Positions 28,918-38,654 of a stretch of 64,000 bases of DNA are shown here, one piece after another. A program made the position numbers and the translations under genes. The notes under the pieces were generated by a model. That model did no database searches, was not told where the DNA came from, and saw nothing but the letters and a program-made list of their open reading frames with translations. This stretch comes from a virus. The stretch's first letter is position 1. Each line of letters starts with the position of its first letter. The stretch spans positions 1 to 64,000 of the IMG/VR virus record IMGVR_UViG_3300042483_000504, one strand, 5' to 3'.

Positions 28918-30979
28918 TTCTACCTCTTTTAGGTTTATCTTCTATTTTAGTTTCTTCAATCTTAATTTCTTTATCAACTACGATTAGGTTATATAACCCG
29001 TCTTCAACTAAAGAACCCTTTAATACTTCTTCTGAGATATAATCCTCAATCTTATCTTGGATTGCTCTTTTCAAAGGTCTAGCACCATATATTTCATCGT
29101 ACCCAACTTCAGAGATTAAATCAATAACTGACTCATCAAATGTAAAGTTATATTTTAAACCTGTTAATCGTTTTTGTAATCTATCAACTTCCAAGTAAAC
29201 AATTTTCTTAACATCTTCACGATTTAATGATTTAAATACAACAACCTCATCAATACGATTTAAGAACTCAGGTGCGAAAAACTTTTGAAGTTCTTTCTTC
29301 AACATATCTCGTTTTTGTTCTTCTTCAACATATGATTTAGCAACAGTCCCAAAACCAATTCCTGTTCCAAAGTCTTGTAATTTTCTAACCCCAATATTTG
29401 AAGTCATAATTATTACACAATTCTTGAAATTGATTTTTCTACCTAAACTATCTGTTAAGTGTCCATCATCCAATACTTGAAGTAATGTTGAGAAAATGTC
29501 TTTGTTCGCTTTCTCTACCTCATCAAATAAAATCACCGAGTAAGGTTTGTTTTTAACTTGTTCAGTTAATTGACCCCCTTCTTCGTGACCAACATATCCC
29601 GGAGGTGAACCGATTAATCTTGAGATATTATGTTTCTCTTGATATTCTGACATATCAATTCTAATTAACGCATCTTCAGTACCAAAAATCTGTTTAGCCA
29701 ATTGTTTTGCTAAGTGAGTTTTACCTACACCTGTTGAACCAAGGAATATGAATGAACCAATTGGTTTATTCGGGTCCTTAATCCCTAAACGATTTCGTCT
29801 GATTGATTTAGCAATTTTAGACACCGCTTCAGGTTGACCAATAACTTTTTCATTTAAGTTACCTTCCATTTCACTCAATGATTTAGTTTCATCTGCATTT
29901 AATTTGGAAATTGGAATTTTTGTCATATTGGAAACAACATCATAAACAAGTTCAGGACTAATTTCTTTACGTTGTTTATTTAAATCTTCCTCAAATTTCT
30001 TTTTCTCGTTCTCCAATTTATTTAGGATACGTTTTTCTTTGTCTCTTAAATTTGCGGCCTCTTCATAGTCTTGACGTTTAACAACATCCAACTTTTCTTG
30101 TTTAATGTTAAGAGCATCTAATTTAAGTTTTTCAATCTCTTCAGGGATTTTAACTTCCACTTGACTACGAGCACCAACCTCATCAATAATGTCGAATGCT
30201 TTATCAGGGAATTCTCTATCTGTGATATACCTTTCAGCTAAATCAACACATAAAGTTAATACCTCATCAGAATAAACTACTTTGTGATAATTTTCGTATT
30301 TATCTTTTGCGTTTTTAAGGATTTGTAATGTCTCTTCTTTAGTTGCGGAATCAACAATTACCTTTTGGAAACGTCTTTCTAACGCACCATCCTTTTCGAA
30401 GTTTTTACGATATTCATCTAAGGTTGTCGCACCAACACATTGTATTTCCCCCCTTGCTAACGCAGGTTTGAAGATATTAGACGCATCCATAGAACCTGAC
30501 GCATTACCCGCACCAACAATCGTATGGATTTCATCAATGAATACAATGATACTTGGGTTGTTTTGTAATTCCTCAATAATCACTTTCATTCTTTCTTCGA
30601 ATTGTCCTCGGTATTTTGTTCCGGCAACAATCGAAGTCATATCTAACGACACAATTCGTTTATCCATTAAATTTCTCGGACATTCACCATTAAAAATTTT
30701 AATAGCTAATCCCTCAACTATTGCAGTTTTACCACAACCTGGCTCACCGATAACAATTGGGTTATTTTTCTTTCTTCTTGATAAAATTTGAGCAATACGA
30801 GTAATCTCCCTATCTCGTCCAATAACAGGGTCCAATTTACCTTCTTCTGCTAATTTAATCAAATCACGACTAAAATTATCTAATACAGGTGTTGTGGAAC
30901 CACCGCTTGATTTACTTTTACCTTTACCATCGTTATCTACTGATTCAATCATATTCTTTTTTTTAATTAAGTATAACAT
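28898..30979 (-). CDS. ClpC-type AAA+ unfoldase lacking the N domain
   Basis: 693 aa. Two AAA+ modules: Walker A at 78-85 (GEPGCGKT) with B at 146-150, and Walker A at 414-421 (GSTGVGKT) with B at 483-487. A UVR-like coiled segment (about 295-325) and an IGF loop (541-543 in GTGIGFGT) indicate docking to ClpP. The usual Clp N domain is replaced by a short Lys/Ser-rich start, so adaptor and substrate choice may differ. An in-frame ATG at 30952 (MIESVDND) is an alternative start. No ClpP gene is visible, so it would work with host ClpP. It lies 2.7 kb from the phage tmRNA. Confidence 0.92.
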   Translation of the reverse strand: MLYLIKKKNMIESVDNDGKGKSKSSGGSTTPVLDNFSRDLIKLAEEGKLDPVIGRDREITRIAQILSRRKKNNPIVIGEPGCGKTAIVEGLAIKIFNGECPRNLMDKRIVSLDMTSIVAGTKYRGQFEERMKVIIEELQNNPSIIVFIDEIHTIVGAGNASGSMDASNIFKPALARGEIQCVGATTLDEYRKNFEKDGALERRFQKVIVDSATKEETLQILKNAKDKYENYHKVVYSDEVLTLCVDLAERYITDREFPDKAFDIIDEVGARSQVEVKIPEEIEKLKLDALNIKQEKLDVVKRQDYEEAANLRDKEKRILNKLENEKKKFEEDLNKQRKEISPELVYDVVSNMTKIPISKLNADETKSLSEMEGNLNEKVIGQPEAVSKIAKSIRRNRLGIKDPNKPIGSFIFLGSTGVGKTHLAKQLAKQIFGTEDALIRIDMSEYQEKHNISRLIGSPPGYVGHEEGGQLTEQVKNKPYSVILFDEVEKANKDIFSTLLQVLDDGHLTDSLGRKINFKNCVIIMTSNIGVRKLQDFGTGIGFGTVAKSYVEEEQKRDMLKKELQKFFAPEFLNRIDEVVVFKSLNREDVKKIVYLEVDRLQKRLTGLKYNFTFDESVIDLISEVGYDEIYGARPLKRAIQDKIEDYISEEVLKGSLVEDGLYNLIVVDKEIKIEETKIEDKPKRGRKKKGAE

Positions 30980-31001
30980 AATTATATTTAAAATTCAATC
31001 A

Positions 31002-31009
31002 ATATTTAT
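31002..31009 (+). promoter_or_regulatory. candidate late promoter (ATATTTAT)
   Basis: The motif ends 15 bases before the ATG at 31025. Confidence 0.5.
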
Positions 31010-31024
31010 ATATTAAAAAGAAGA

Positions 31025-31420
31025 ATGAAAAAAGTAATAAAATTGACTGAATCGGATTTAGCTCGAATAGTTAAACGAGTGATTAATGAAACTATGGATT
31101 CAAGTAAACCATCAAATGGGATTACATTATCAGGTGTGAATATATCGGTTAGCCAAGATAATCGAGGTCATTTAATTTTTAAGTCAGGACAACGAACTGA
31201 ACAATTTAAGGTTACCGTTGATACATTGTTTTATGATGGACCTGTTGCGGTCACTAAAATATATAAAGACGGTGATAAAATTAAAATTATTGATAATACG
31301 GATAAATCGTTTTCAATTAAAAGTACCAACATTTTAGACTTAATAAAACAATTTAATTCTAATAAAAGAAAATTAACCGCATCTGATATGGGTGCAACAG
31401 TAAATCTAACAATCGCATAA
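31025..31420 (+). CDS. tagged virion-type protein
   Basis: 131 aa. It starts MKKVIKLTESDLARIVKRV then INETMDSS, the tag followed directly by an INE site that fits gp21-type cleavage after Glu22. The remaining 105 residues form a beta-rich domain (ITLSGVNISVSQDNRGHLI, PVAVTKIYKDGDKIKI). Likely a small head or decoration protein; no family recognised. It begins the head-gene region. Confidence 0.7.
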   Translation: MKKVIKLTESDLARIVKRVINETMDSSKPSNGITLSGVNISVSQDNRGHLIFKSGQRTEQFKVTVDTLFYDGPVAVTKIYKDGDKIKIIDNTDKSFSIKSTNILDLIKQFNSNKRKLTASDMGATVNLTIA

Positions 31421-31421
31421 T

Positions 31422-31664
31422 ATGGGAATTACAAAAGAATTTATTCAAGGAACTAAAATTATTTGTGAAGTAAAATCAAGTAACTTTAGAAAGGCAGAAT
31501 ACGATACCGAAAAAAAACATTTAATAATTGAATTTAATAATGGGTTGAGATATGAATATTTAGATGTTCCACATCAAACTTTCACACAAATGAGAATGTC
31601 AGAATCTCAAGGTAAGTTTTTCAAAACAAATATTGAAAAGAATTATAAATTTAAAAGATTGTAA
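31422..31664 (+). CDS. KTSC-domain protein
   Basis: 80 aa. VKSSNFRKAEYDTEKKHLII, EFNNGLRYEYLDVP and SESQGKFFKTNIEKNYKFKR fit the KTSC domain, a small fold named after the C-terminal domain of some lysyl-tRNA synthetases and found alone in phages. It starts 1 base after the previous stop. Function unknown; an RNA-related role has been suggested from domain architecture only. Confidence 0.85.
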   Translation: MGITKEFIQGTKIICEVKSSNFRKAEYDTEKKHLIIEFNNGLRYEYLDVPHQTFTQMRMSESQGKFFKTNIEKNYKFKRL

Positions 31665-31680
31665 TATTTAGATTACTCAA

Positions 31681-31688
31681 GTATTTAT
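31681..31688 (+). promoter_or_regulatory. candidate late promoter (GTATTTAT)
   Basis: A variant of the box, 4 bases before the ATG at 31693. Confidence 0.35.
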
Positions 31689-31692
31689 TAGT

Positions 31693-32460
31693 ATGAGTAA
31701 TTTAGACGCTATTCTAAAAAGTTTTCATTTACAGGATGAACTTAACCCTAAAATTTGGGGTAAAAATTCTGCCATACCAACAATGAATCCTAAAGTCAGA
31801 ACACGACTTTTAGAAATTGCTAATGATTTTATCGAATTTTTAGATGTTGATATTATCGTTAGTGATGTGATAATGACAGGTTCATTAGCGAATTATAATT
31901 GGTCCGAATTTTCAGATGTCGATATCCATATCTTAGTGGACTTTGACCAATTTTCAGACGAAGAAAAACCTTTGTATGAAGAATTATTTTATTTAAAAAA
32001 ATCAGTGTATAACGATAAACATAATATCACTATCTTTGGTTATGATGTTGAATTATATGTTGAGGACGAATCGTCAGTTAAAGAAGTTAAGAGTATCGGA
32101 ATATATTCAGTAATGAATGATGATTGGGTTACTAAACCCGATAAAGAATCAGTTGACATTAACTACGACAGAATTGCTGAAAAAGCTAAACAATGGATGA
32201 AATCTATAGATGGTGTTATTGATAATACCGAGGATGAGGAAATTGAATCAGCAAAAAACATCATTAAAAAATTCAACGATAAAATCCGTAAATACCGAGA
32301 AAGTGGTTTACGAAAAGGTGGTGAATATTCTGAAGAAAATTTAGTTTTTAAAATTTTAAGACGTAACGGATATCTCGAAAAAATTAGGGGACTTAAAGAT
32401 AAGTTAGTTGATAAAAGACTTTCATTGAAAGAAAGAAGACAACAAATGATAAAAAAATAA
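31693..32460 (+). CDS. nucleotidyltransferase-fold protein
   Basis: 255 aa. MTGSLANYNWSEFSDVDIHI (about residues 56-75) is the GS...SDxDxxV signature of the pol-beta nucleotidyltransferase superfamily, and DVELYVEDE gives the third acidic residue. The C-terminal half is helical and highly charged. Members transfer nucleotides to proteins, RNA or small molecules. It lies among head genes, which is unusual for such an enzyme, so it may be packaged and injected. Confidence 0.8.
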   Translation: MSNLDAILKSFHLQDELNPKIWGKNSAIPTMNPKVRTRLLEIANDFIEFLDVDIIVSDVIMTGSLANYNWSEFSDVDIHILVDFDQFSDEEKPLYEELFYLKKSVYNDKHNITIFGYDVELYVEDESSVKEVKSIGIYSVMNDDWVTKPDKESVDINYDRIAEKAKQWMKSIDGVIDNTEDEEIESAKNIIKKFNDKIRKYRESGLRKGGEYSEENLVFKILRRNGYLEKIRGLKDKLVDKRLSLKERRQQMIKK

Positions 32461-32478
32461 ACATTTTTATATCGTAAT

Positions 32479-32486
32479 ATATTTAT
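32479..32486 (+). promoter_or_regulatory. candidate late promoter (ATATTTAT)
   Basis: The motif lies 33 bases before the ATG at 32520, within a very AT-rich leader. Confidence 0.4.
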
Positions 32487-32519
32487 ATATAAAAAATAAT
32501 ATTAAAACAAAAACATAAA

Positions 32520-34136
32520 ATGGGAAATTTAAGACCAATTGGTAGTGAAAAACTACAAGGTATGGATAAAATAAATCGTATAATGGAAATTGCCCGTTAT
32601 AAAGAAACTAAACCAAACCCAATTAATGAAGATAAATCTACTGAGTTTTCTAAGAAATTCTCAGATGGTAAAACATATCGTATAGATAGAGAAAAAAATG
32701 GTTACGTAATTAAAAGAACTATTAATGAATCTACAGATACTTTCGATTATCTTGAGCCGATGAAAAATAGAAAATATTATTCATCATATTCACAAGCATT
32801 TAAACGTTTAAATCTTGTAGCTAAAGAAGTTAATATGAACGAAGGTTATGACCGTAACGTTTCATTGTTTACCGAAAGTCAACAAGATAAAGAATTAGAA
32901 GAAAAAAGATATTACCTAAACTTAGGTAAAAAAACTGAGGAGAAAGAACAAGCGGCTCCCGCGGCGGTAGCTCCCGCACCTGCACCCGCTCCCGCACCCG
33001 CTCCCGCACCAACAGAAGAACCATCCGCTGATTTAAGTGGTTTAGATGATATGGACTTAGGTGGTGATGTTGACACTGAAGAAGAAGGTGGTGATGAAGA
33101 AGAAAAAGTTACTTTAAAAGTTATCCAAAAATTAACGGGTAAATTAGCTCAAAAAATTAGAGCGTTTGGTGGTGATGATGAAAGTGAGGAATTATCTTCT
33201 AAAGATATGAAGTACGTTATCAATTCTGTATTATCGGCGTTAGATTTAGATAATATGGATGAAGAAGATAGAGAAGAAATTATGGACAAAATCGAAGGTG
33301 TTGAAGAAGACGAATTCGGTGGTTCTGACGAAGAAGGGATGGGTGACGAAGAAGGAATGAGTGACGAAGAAGGAATGAGTGATGAAGAAATGGCTGAAGG
33401 TTTTGATGACGAAACTATGAGACACCATTTTGATGACTTTGACCCTAAAAAATTCAAAAAATTCCCAAAACATTTAGACCATAGTAATTTAGACCAAGAT
33501 TCTTGGTCAATGGATAAGTTCCGTAAAAAATTCGACAAAGATGAAGATGATTATGAAAATGATTACGAAGATTTGTATGAAGATGATGAAATCGACAGAG
33601 AAGATATAGACAACGCATTCGAAATTGATGAAAATGAAATTGACGCTCCTGAAAGAATCAAAACACCTGACAGAACTCGTGAGAGAGAAACTGAAAGAGA
33701 AATTGAACGTGAAAGACGTAGAAAAGATAGAGACGACCCATTCAGACCTGGTAAAAGACCACAAGAAAGACCGGCACCAAGAGCGGGATTAGATGGTCCT
33801 CGTAAACATAGAATTAATCATCCACATATCGACTCAGAAGATGCTTCACGTTTAGAAGATATGTTTGAAGGTATGTTTACAGAATCAAAAGTTGACGACG
33901 TATTGAAAAAGTATTTCAAACTTGACAATAAAGAAAAAAATGTTCTTAAAGAACAAAAAGATAACTCATCTAAAGTTAGAAAATCATCAGTGAATGTTGT
34001 TCAAGAAATGGTTTCAATGAAAGTGATGAAAAAATACCCAAATGCTAAATTCTTAGGAAGAACAAAAAATAACAATTTAGTATTTGAACATAAAAACAAA
34101 CAATTCCGTATCACACCAAAAGGTGGTATTCTATGA
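32520..34136 (+). CDS. large low-complexity acidic virion-type protein
   Basis: 538 aa. N-terminal 140 residues include RTINESTDTF (a possible gp21-type site). An Ala-Pro repeat (about 143-165) links to very acidic repeats (EEGMSDEEGMSDEE, about 275-295) that are also visible as a short DNA repeat near 33340-33385, followed by a charged Arg/Glu region. The C-terminal 70 residues look folded (YPNAKFLGRTKNNNLVFEHK). It overlaps the next gene by 4 bases. Probably a structural or head-internal protein. Confidence 0.65.
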   Translation: MGNLRPIGSEKLQGMDKINRIMEIARYKETKPNPINEDKSTEFSKKFSDGKTYRIDREKNGYVIKRTINESTDTFDYLEPMKNRKYYSSYSQAFKRLNLVAKEVNMNEGYDRNVSLFTESQQDKELEEKRYYLNLGKKTEEKEQAAPAAVAPAPAPAPAPAPAPTEEPSADLSGLDDMDLGGDVDTEEEGGDEEEKVTLKVIQKLTGKLAQKIRAFGGDDESEELSSKDMKYVINSVLSALDLDNMDEEDREEIMDKIEGVEEDEFGGSDEEGMGDEEGMSDEEGMSDEEMAEGFDDETMRHHFDDFDPKKFKKFPKHLDHSNLDQDSWSMDKFRKKFDKDEDDYENDYEDLYEDDEIDREDIDNAFEIDENEIDAPERIKTPDRTRERETEREIERERRRKDRDDPFRPGKRPQERPAPRAGLDGPRKHRINHPHIDSEDASRLEDMFEGMFTESKVDDVLKKYFKLDNKEKNVLKEQKDNSSKVRKSSVNVVQEMVSMKVMKKYPNAKFLGRTKNNNLVFEHKNKQFRITPKGGIL

Positions 34137-34543
34137 GTTATTTAATTTATGTTAATGAATTAGGTCCAAACTACAAAGGAGATAATATCTATGAGTTTAT
34201 TTTCTCCGATGGTTTGGAAGAAATTTGGGGTGATAGTTGGGAATCCGCTCCTGCGAACGGATACCCTTCTCCTCCCGATTTAGAGTTTATACAAAAAGTA
34301 GGAACTTTAAAAAGTGATTTTATATCACTAGCCGTAGTTCAAAAGTCAGACTATTTTTCAATGTCAGATTGTATGGACGGAATTATCGCATTATCTTGGG
34401 AAGATGAAAGAAGTGATATTGATTTTAATACTCACAAAAAACTTGTCTTCAGATTTGGTGAAACTGAACAATCAGTTAAAGATAAATTATACGAAAGAGA
34501 TATCGTATTAGAATTTGAAAAAAAAGTGGTCTATGAAAATTAA
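34133..34543 (+). CDS. hypothetical protein
   Basis: 136 aa starting MSYLIYVNELGPNYKGDNIY, with SDGLEEIWGDSWESAPANG and a Cys/Met-rich middle. It looks like a compact folded protein but I know no family. It overlaps both neighbours (by 4 and 11 bases), so it belongs to the head operon. Confidence 0.7.
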   Translation: MSYLIYVNELGPNYKGDNIYEFIFSDGLEEIWGDSWESAPANGYPSPPDLEFIQKVGTLKSDFISLAVVQKSDYFSMSDCMDGIIALSWEDERSDIDFNTHKKLVFRFGETEQSVKDKLYERDIVLEFEKKVVYEN

Positions 34544-35276
34544 TGACAAAATACTACAATTAGTTAAGAATGGTTTTAAAGCCACTATGTTAACTACACT
34601 ATCTGAATCACAGATTAATAATTTACATACCCGTTTGGTAGAATCTAAAGTTAATGAACAAGTTACTCAAATACCAGGGAAACCCCAATTTAAGGTAGGA
34701 CCTGATGGTGGTAATCTTCCCGCAAACGCAAAAGGTTATGATATCAAACAAAATTCCGATAAAACGGTGACGGCAATTCCGATGGGTGAGAATGAAGAAA
34801 TTGATGAAAAATTTGAGTCTAAAAAACAACAAAAATATTTCTTTTCAAAATGTGGTGAGGGTAAAACAAAAGAACAAAAAAAATGGTGTAAAATGGCGGA
34901 TGAATTCGCAAAAAAGACTAACTTTGATAAGTTACCTGAAAAGAAAACTGAAACAAATGAAGATGATGGAACACCTGTTTACCAAAAAACTGCACAAAAT
35001 TTATACGCAAAAACATTAAACAATGTTGCTAAAAGTACAGTACCCGGATTTACATTACCAACAAATGAATCAGAATTAGAAAAGAAAATTACACGATTAG
35101 TTGAGAAACATATTTCACCTAAAATGAGTAAACAAGATTTTATTAATACAATTAAAAATGTAATGGTTGAATCACCGAAAAAATTTCCGGTAGTAAAAAG
35201 AAATATGAAACCGATTGTTAGTCTTGAAGAGAATGAATTACCTGATTGGTTAACATCAAAATCAATAGGAATATAA
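34533..35276 (+). CDS. hypothetical head-operon protein
   Basis: 247 aa from MKINDKILQLVKNGFKATML; the frame extends to 34515 within the previous gene. Contains LVESKVNEQ (a possible protease site near residue 35) and ESKKQQKYFFSKCGEGKTKE, a pattern (S-K-x-Q-x-x-F-F) common in phage proteins related to DUF3008. The tail SLEENELPDWLTSKSIGI is conserved-looking. Function unknown. Confidence 0.65.
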   Translation: MKINDKILQLVKNGFKATMLTTLSESQINNLHTRLVESKVNEQVTQIPGKPQFKVGPDGGNLPANAKGYDIKQNSDKTVTAIPMGENEEIDEKFESKKQQKYFFSKCGEGKTKEQKKWCKMADEFAKKTNFDKLPEKKTETNEDDGTPVYQKTAQNLYAKTLNNVAKSTVPGFTLPTNESELEKKITRLVEKHISPKMSKQDFINTIKNVMVESPKKFPVVKRNMKPIVSLEENELPDWLTSKSIGI

Positions 35277-35300
35277 TATTAACAAACAAAACCTATAATA

Positions 35301-36758
35301 ATGAGTTTAAACCCTAATATGGAAGATGTTAAAGTAGTTAAAAACTATTTAGACGACAAATTAATTAATGAAGGTCTAACTAAACGTGAAAAAACGTTAT
35401 TGGACAACATTAAATCACAATTGAATGAAGCCCCAATTGATTATTCAAATGTTGGGGGGTCAAGAATGGAACGTGGAACTCAATCAAAGATTGAAGATAA
35501 ATCAACACCATTCCACGAAATGGGATTGTCGGATGATTTAATTGACATATTATCTTCAGAATCATTCCAACATTCAGTTGAGAAAGTTAAAGAGGCGTTA
35601 GGTGATAATTCACAAATGGTGGAAGGTGACCCAAATAGTGTGTTTAGAAACTTAATGGGTACTGCGATGAGTTCATTAAATACAATTTCAAGATTCCAAG
35701 GTAGAAACAGTGAAGCTATCGAAAAAATGGCGGAGAAATTAGTTACAGAACATTTTAATTTAGACAAACCCCCATATAGTAAACGTTTGAAATTACAAGC
35801 ACAATTAATTTCAGCACCAATGACTTCAGCACGAGGAATGAGAAGTCAACCTGAAAAGTTCAGTGATGCTCAAGTTGTTGACGCATTTAAAAATGCTGAA
35901 AAACATCAAAAAGACTTAGAAGAGTTTGCTGCCGATTTCGAAGATTTTGATTGGGAAAAAGGTAAAGAAATTTTTGACAAAAGAATGGAGGCCGATGCAC
36001 TTCAAACATTCAAAGATGAAAAGACTAAAAGACGTATTATGAATACATTTGTACAGGGAGCAGCATTTAATGTTGGTCATTTGTATAAAGAATTGAGTGA
36101 TAAGATTAACGATATCAATCCTGAGTTGATGACGGCATACAATGTGTCTCAAGCAACTATGGAACATTTATATTGGATTTATCCTAATATGGAAAGTTCA
36201 GCATCATCAGGTATGGGACAATTAGGTCAGGTCGAAATAGTTGAACCTGAAACCGATAACGGACCTTACATCATCAGTGCAAAAGCGATGACATTACCAT
36301 TATTAGTTCACGAATTAGTAAAAGGTGTGTTTGACTTTATGGCTTGGGATAGTTTACCTGAAGATGAAAAACAATCAAAAATGGTAGCGGGTAGTGAAGA
36401 CACTTTACCGGGGGAAATTTGGGATTCACGTTTAGGTTTAATCTTTTGGAAAAAACTACAACAAGCAATGCCGAATGAAATATTTGCGGACGACCAAAGA
36501 ATTATCCAATTATATTTATTCCACAAACTTGGTAGGTTATCAGCAAAAGAATTAAAATCATTTACAGAAGGATTGTTACAAAATAACCCATCTGCAATGA
36601 AAGCGATAGACCGTATGGTTAGTGAGGTTAGAGTTCAAATTCAAAATAGTCACGATGATGACGATGATTATGAAGATGAAGAACCACCGGTACAAAGTAA
36701 CGATGACGACGAAGATATGAGTGATTTCGACGATTTAGATATGGATGATTGGGATTAA
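35301..36758 (+). CDS. hypothetical protein upstream of terminase
   Basis: 485 aa. The first 60 residues contain several LINE/QLNE-type sites (KLINEGLTK, QLNEAPIDY). The middle is a folded helical domain (residues 85-440) with ISAKAMTLPLLVHELVKGVF, reminiscent of a membrane- or partner-binding helix bundle. The last 40 residues are acidic (HDDDDDYEDEEP, DDLDMDDWD). The position before the terminase suggests a packaging or head-assembly role; no homology recognised. Confidence 0.65.
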   Translation: MSLNPNMEDVKVVKNYLDDKLINEGLTKREKTLLDNIKSQLNEAPIDYSNVGGSRMERGTQSKIEDKSTPFHEMGLSDDLIDILSSESFQHSVEKVKEALGDNSQMVEGDPNSVFRNLMGTAMSSLNTISRFQGRNSEAIEKMAEKLVTEHFNLDKPPYSKRLKLQAQLISAPMTSARGMRSQPEKFSDAQVVDAFKNAEKHQKDLEEFAADFEDFDWEKGKEIFDKRMEADALQTFKDEKTKRRIMNTFVQGAAFNVGHLYKELSDKINDINPELMTAYNVSQATMEHLYWIYPNMESSASSGMGQLGQVEIVEPETDNGPYIISAKAMTLPLLVHELVKGVFDFMAWDSLPEDEKQSKMVAGSEDTLPGEIWDSRLGLIFWKKLQQAMPNEIFADDQRIIQLYLFHKLGRLSAKELKSFTEGLLQNNPSAMKAIDRMVSEVRVQIQNSHDDDDDYEDEEPPVQSNDDDEDMSDFDDLDMDDWD

Positions 36759-36780
36759 AACCAATTAAAAAATATAGTTA

Positions 36781-36813
36781 AACCCCCATTAAGTGATTAA
36801 TTGGGGGTTTTTT
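36781..36813 (+). terminator. intrinsic terminator
   Basis: AACCCCCATTA pairs with TAATTGGGGGTT, followed by six T. Confidence 0.85.
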
Positions 36814-36814
36814 G

Positions 36815-36822
36815 ATATTTAT
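36815..36822 (+). promoter_or_regulatory. candidate late promoter (ATATTTAT)
   Basis: The motif is placed between the terminator and the terminase gene, 16 bases before the ATG at 36839. Confidence 0.55.
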
Positions 36823-36838
36823 ATGTTAAATCATCTAT

Positions 36839-38605
36839 ATGAGTTTAACAAAAGACCAAGTATTATTGGAATATGTCAAATGTATGAAAGACACGTCTTA
36901 CGCATTAAAAACGTATCTACAGACATATGACAACACAGTTTCAAAATACGTTCCATTAGAGTTATTCCCTGACCAAATTACGTTACTACAGGATTATGAA
37001 GACTACAATGAGAATATCGCATTAAAATATCGTCAGGCAGGTGTATCGACAGTTACCGCCGCTTGGATATCAAAAAAATTAGCATTCGCAAGAAAAGAAA
37101 AACCTGAAAAAATTCTAATCATCGCCAACAAACTTGATACGTCAATTGAAATGGCTAACAAAGTTAGAATGTTCACAACACAATGGCCAAGTTGGGTAAA
37201 CATAGGTATTGACCCTAACAAAAAATCAACAAAACATTGGAAATTAAATAATGGTTGTGAAGTTAAAGCCGTTGCAACATCAAAGGATGCTTTACGTGGA
37301 TTTACCCCTACGATATTAGTATTTGATGAGGCCGCGTTTATCGAAGCCGATAGTGACTTCTGGTCAGCGTGTATGGCGTCCCTATCAACAGGGGGTAAAG
37401 TAATTGTGGTTTCAACACCTAATGGTAATGACCCAATTTATTATGAGATTTATGACCAAGCATTACGTGGAATGAATGATTTCAAAATTACGGAAATGTA
37501 TTGGTATCGGGACCCTCGTTATACTAAAGATTTATTCTTTGTTAAAACTGAAGACGCAATTCATTACTTATTACATAAAGAAGAATATGACCCAACAAAA
37601 ATAATTAGTTGGTCCGAAAAATCATTTGATGAAAGAAACTTTGAGGAAGCCAAAGAATTAATTAATAATGGTTACAAACCTTGTTCCGATTGGTTTGAAA
37701 AAATGGTTAAGAAACTTAAATACGATAAACGTAAAGTTTCCCAAGAGTTAGAGTGTAACTTCCTTGGTTCGGGGGATAATGTATTCGATTCTCGATTAAT
37801 GCAAAAAATCCGTGAAAATTATTTATTGGAACCTCAAAACAGAATGTTAGGTAATCAATTGTGGATTTGGAAAGAACCTGTTGTTGGTCACAAATATATA
37901 ATGGGTGTCGATGTCAGTCGTGGGGATAGTGAGGATTTTAGTTCATTTCAAATTGTTGATTTTGACACTCGTGAACAAGTTGCCGAATTCGTAGGTAAAT
38001 TACCCCCCGATACTATGGCCGAGATTTGTTATAAATGGGCTAATATGTATTCAGCATATATCGTAGTCGATATCACGGGTGGGATGGGTGTTTCCACATC
38101 ACGTAAACTACAAGAGTTAGGTTATAAGGACCTATATGTTGATGGTGAAGATATGAATAATAGTTGGAAGTATAATCCTAAATCCGCAGAAAAGATACCG
38201 GGAATTAACTTTAACAATAAACGTGTTCAGATTATTGCGTCATATGAAGAGGCAATGAGACACGATTTCCGAATTTATAGTCATCGTTTATATAATGAAA
38301 TGGATACGTTTATTTACATTAATGGTAGACCTGACCACCAGAAAGGAAGACACGACGATTTACTTATGTCGATTGCAATGGCGACATATGTGGGGGAAAC
38401 TTCATTTAGTAAATTAACTAAAGTGACTGAACAAGCAAAAGCAATGATTGAGTCTTGGTCGGTTAATGATAATAATTCTGTTAGAGATAACATATCATTC
38501 AATCCCGTAGTTCCAAATATGATGGATAGAATGAACAATAATAACGCCGTGTCATCACAAGATTACCAAACTTATGGTTGGTTATTTGGGACAGGTAGAA
38601 GATAA
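36839..38605 (+). CDS. terminase large subunit (T4 gp17-like)
   Basis: 588 aa. N-terminal ATPase: RQAGVST (65-71) as the Walker A variant typical of phage terminases and ILVFDEAAF (159-167) as Walker B with the catalytic Glu, then VVSTPNG. C-terminal RNase H-like nuclease: MGVDVSRGDSEDFSSFQIVD, IVVDITGGMG and the final HDDLLMSIAMA supply the metal-binding aspartates. Length fits T4 gp17. It drives DNA into the prohead. No small terminase subunit was recognised in the window. Confidence 0.96.
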   Translation: MSLTKDQVLLEYVKCMKDTSYALKTYLQTYDNTVSKYVPLELFPDQITLLQDYEDYNENIALKYRQAGVSTVTAAWISKKLAFARKEKPEKILIIANKLDTSIEMANKVRMFTTQWPSWVNIGIDPNKKSTKHWKLNNGCEVKAVATSKDALRGFTPTILVFDEAAFIEADSDFWSACMASLSTGGKVIVVSTPNGNDPIYYEIYDQALRGMNDFKITEMYWYRDPRYTKDLFFVKTEDAIHYLLHKEEYDPTKIISWSEKSFDERNFEEAKELINNGYKPCSDWFEKMVKKLKYDKRKVSQELECNFLGSGDNVFDSRLMQKIRENYLLEPQNRMLGNQLWIWKEPVVGHKYIMGVDVSRGDSEDFSSFQIVDFDTREQVAEFVGKLPPDTMAEICYKWANMYSAYIVVDITGGMGVSTSRKLQELGYKDLYVDGEDMNNSWKYNPKSAEKIPGINFNNKRVQIIASYEEAMRHDFRIYSHRLYNEMDTFIYINGRPDHQKGRHDDLLMSIAMATYVGETSFSKLTKVTEQAKAMIESWSVNDNNSVRDNISFNPVVPNMMDRMNNNNAVSSQDYQTYGWLFGTGRR

Positions 38606-38654
38606 TGAAAATACAAAGTATTTAATTATGGATAAATACAATTAAATTACCTAT

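Noticed and set aside
33149-33764. Minus-strand frames with Ser- or Phe-rich products
   Set aside because: Antisense to the acidic repeats of the gene at 32520.
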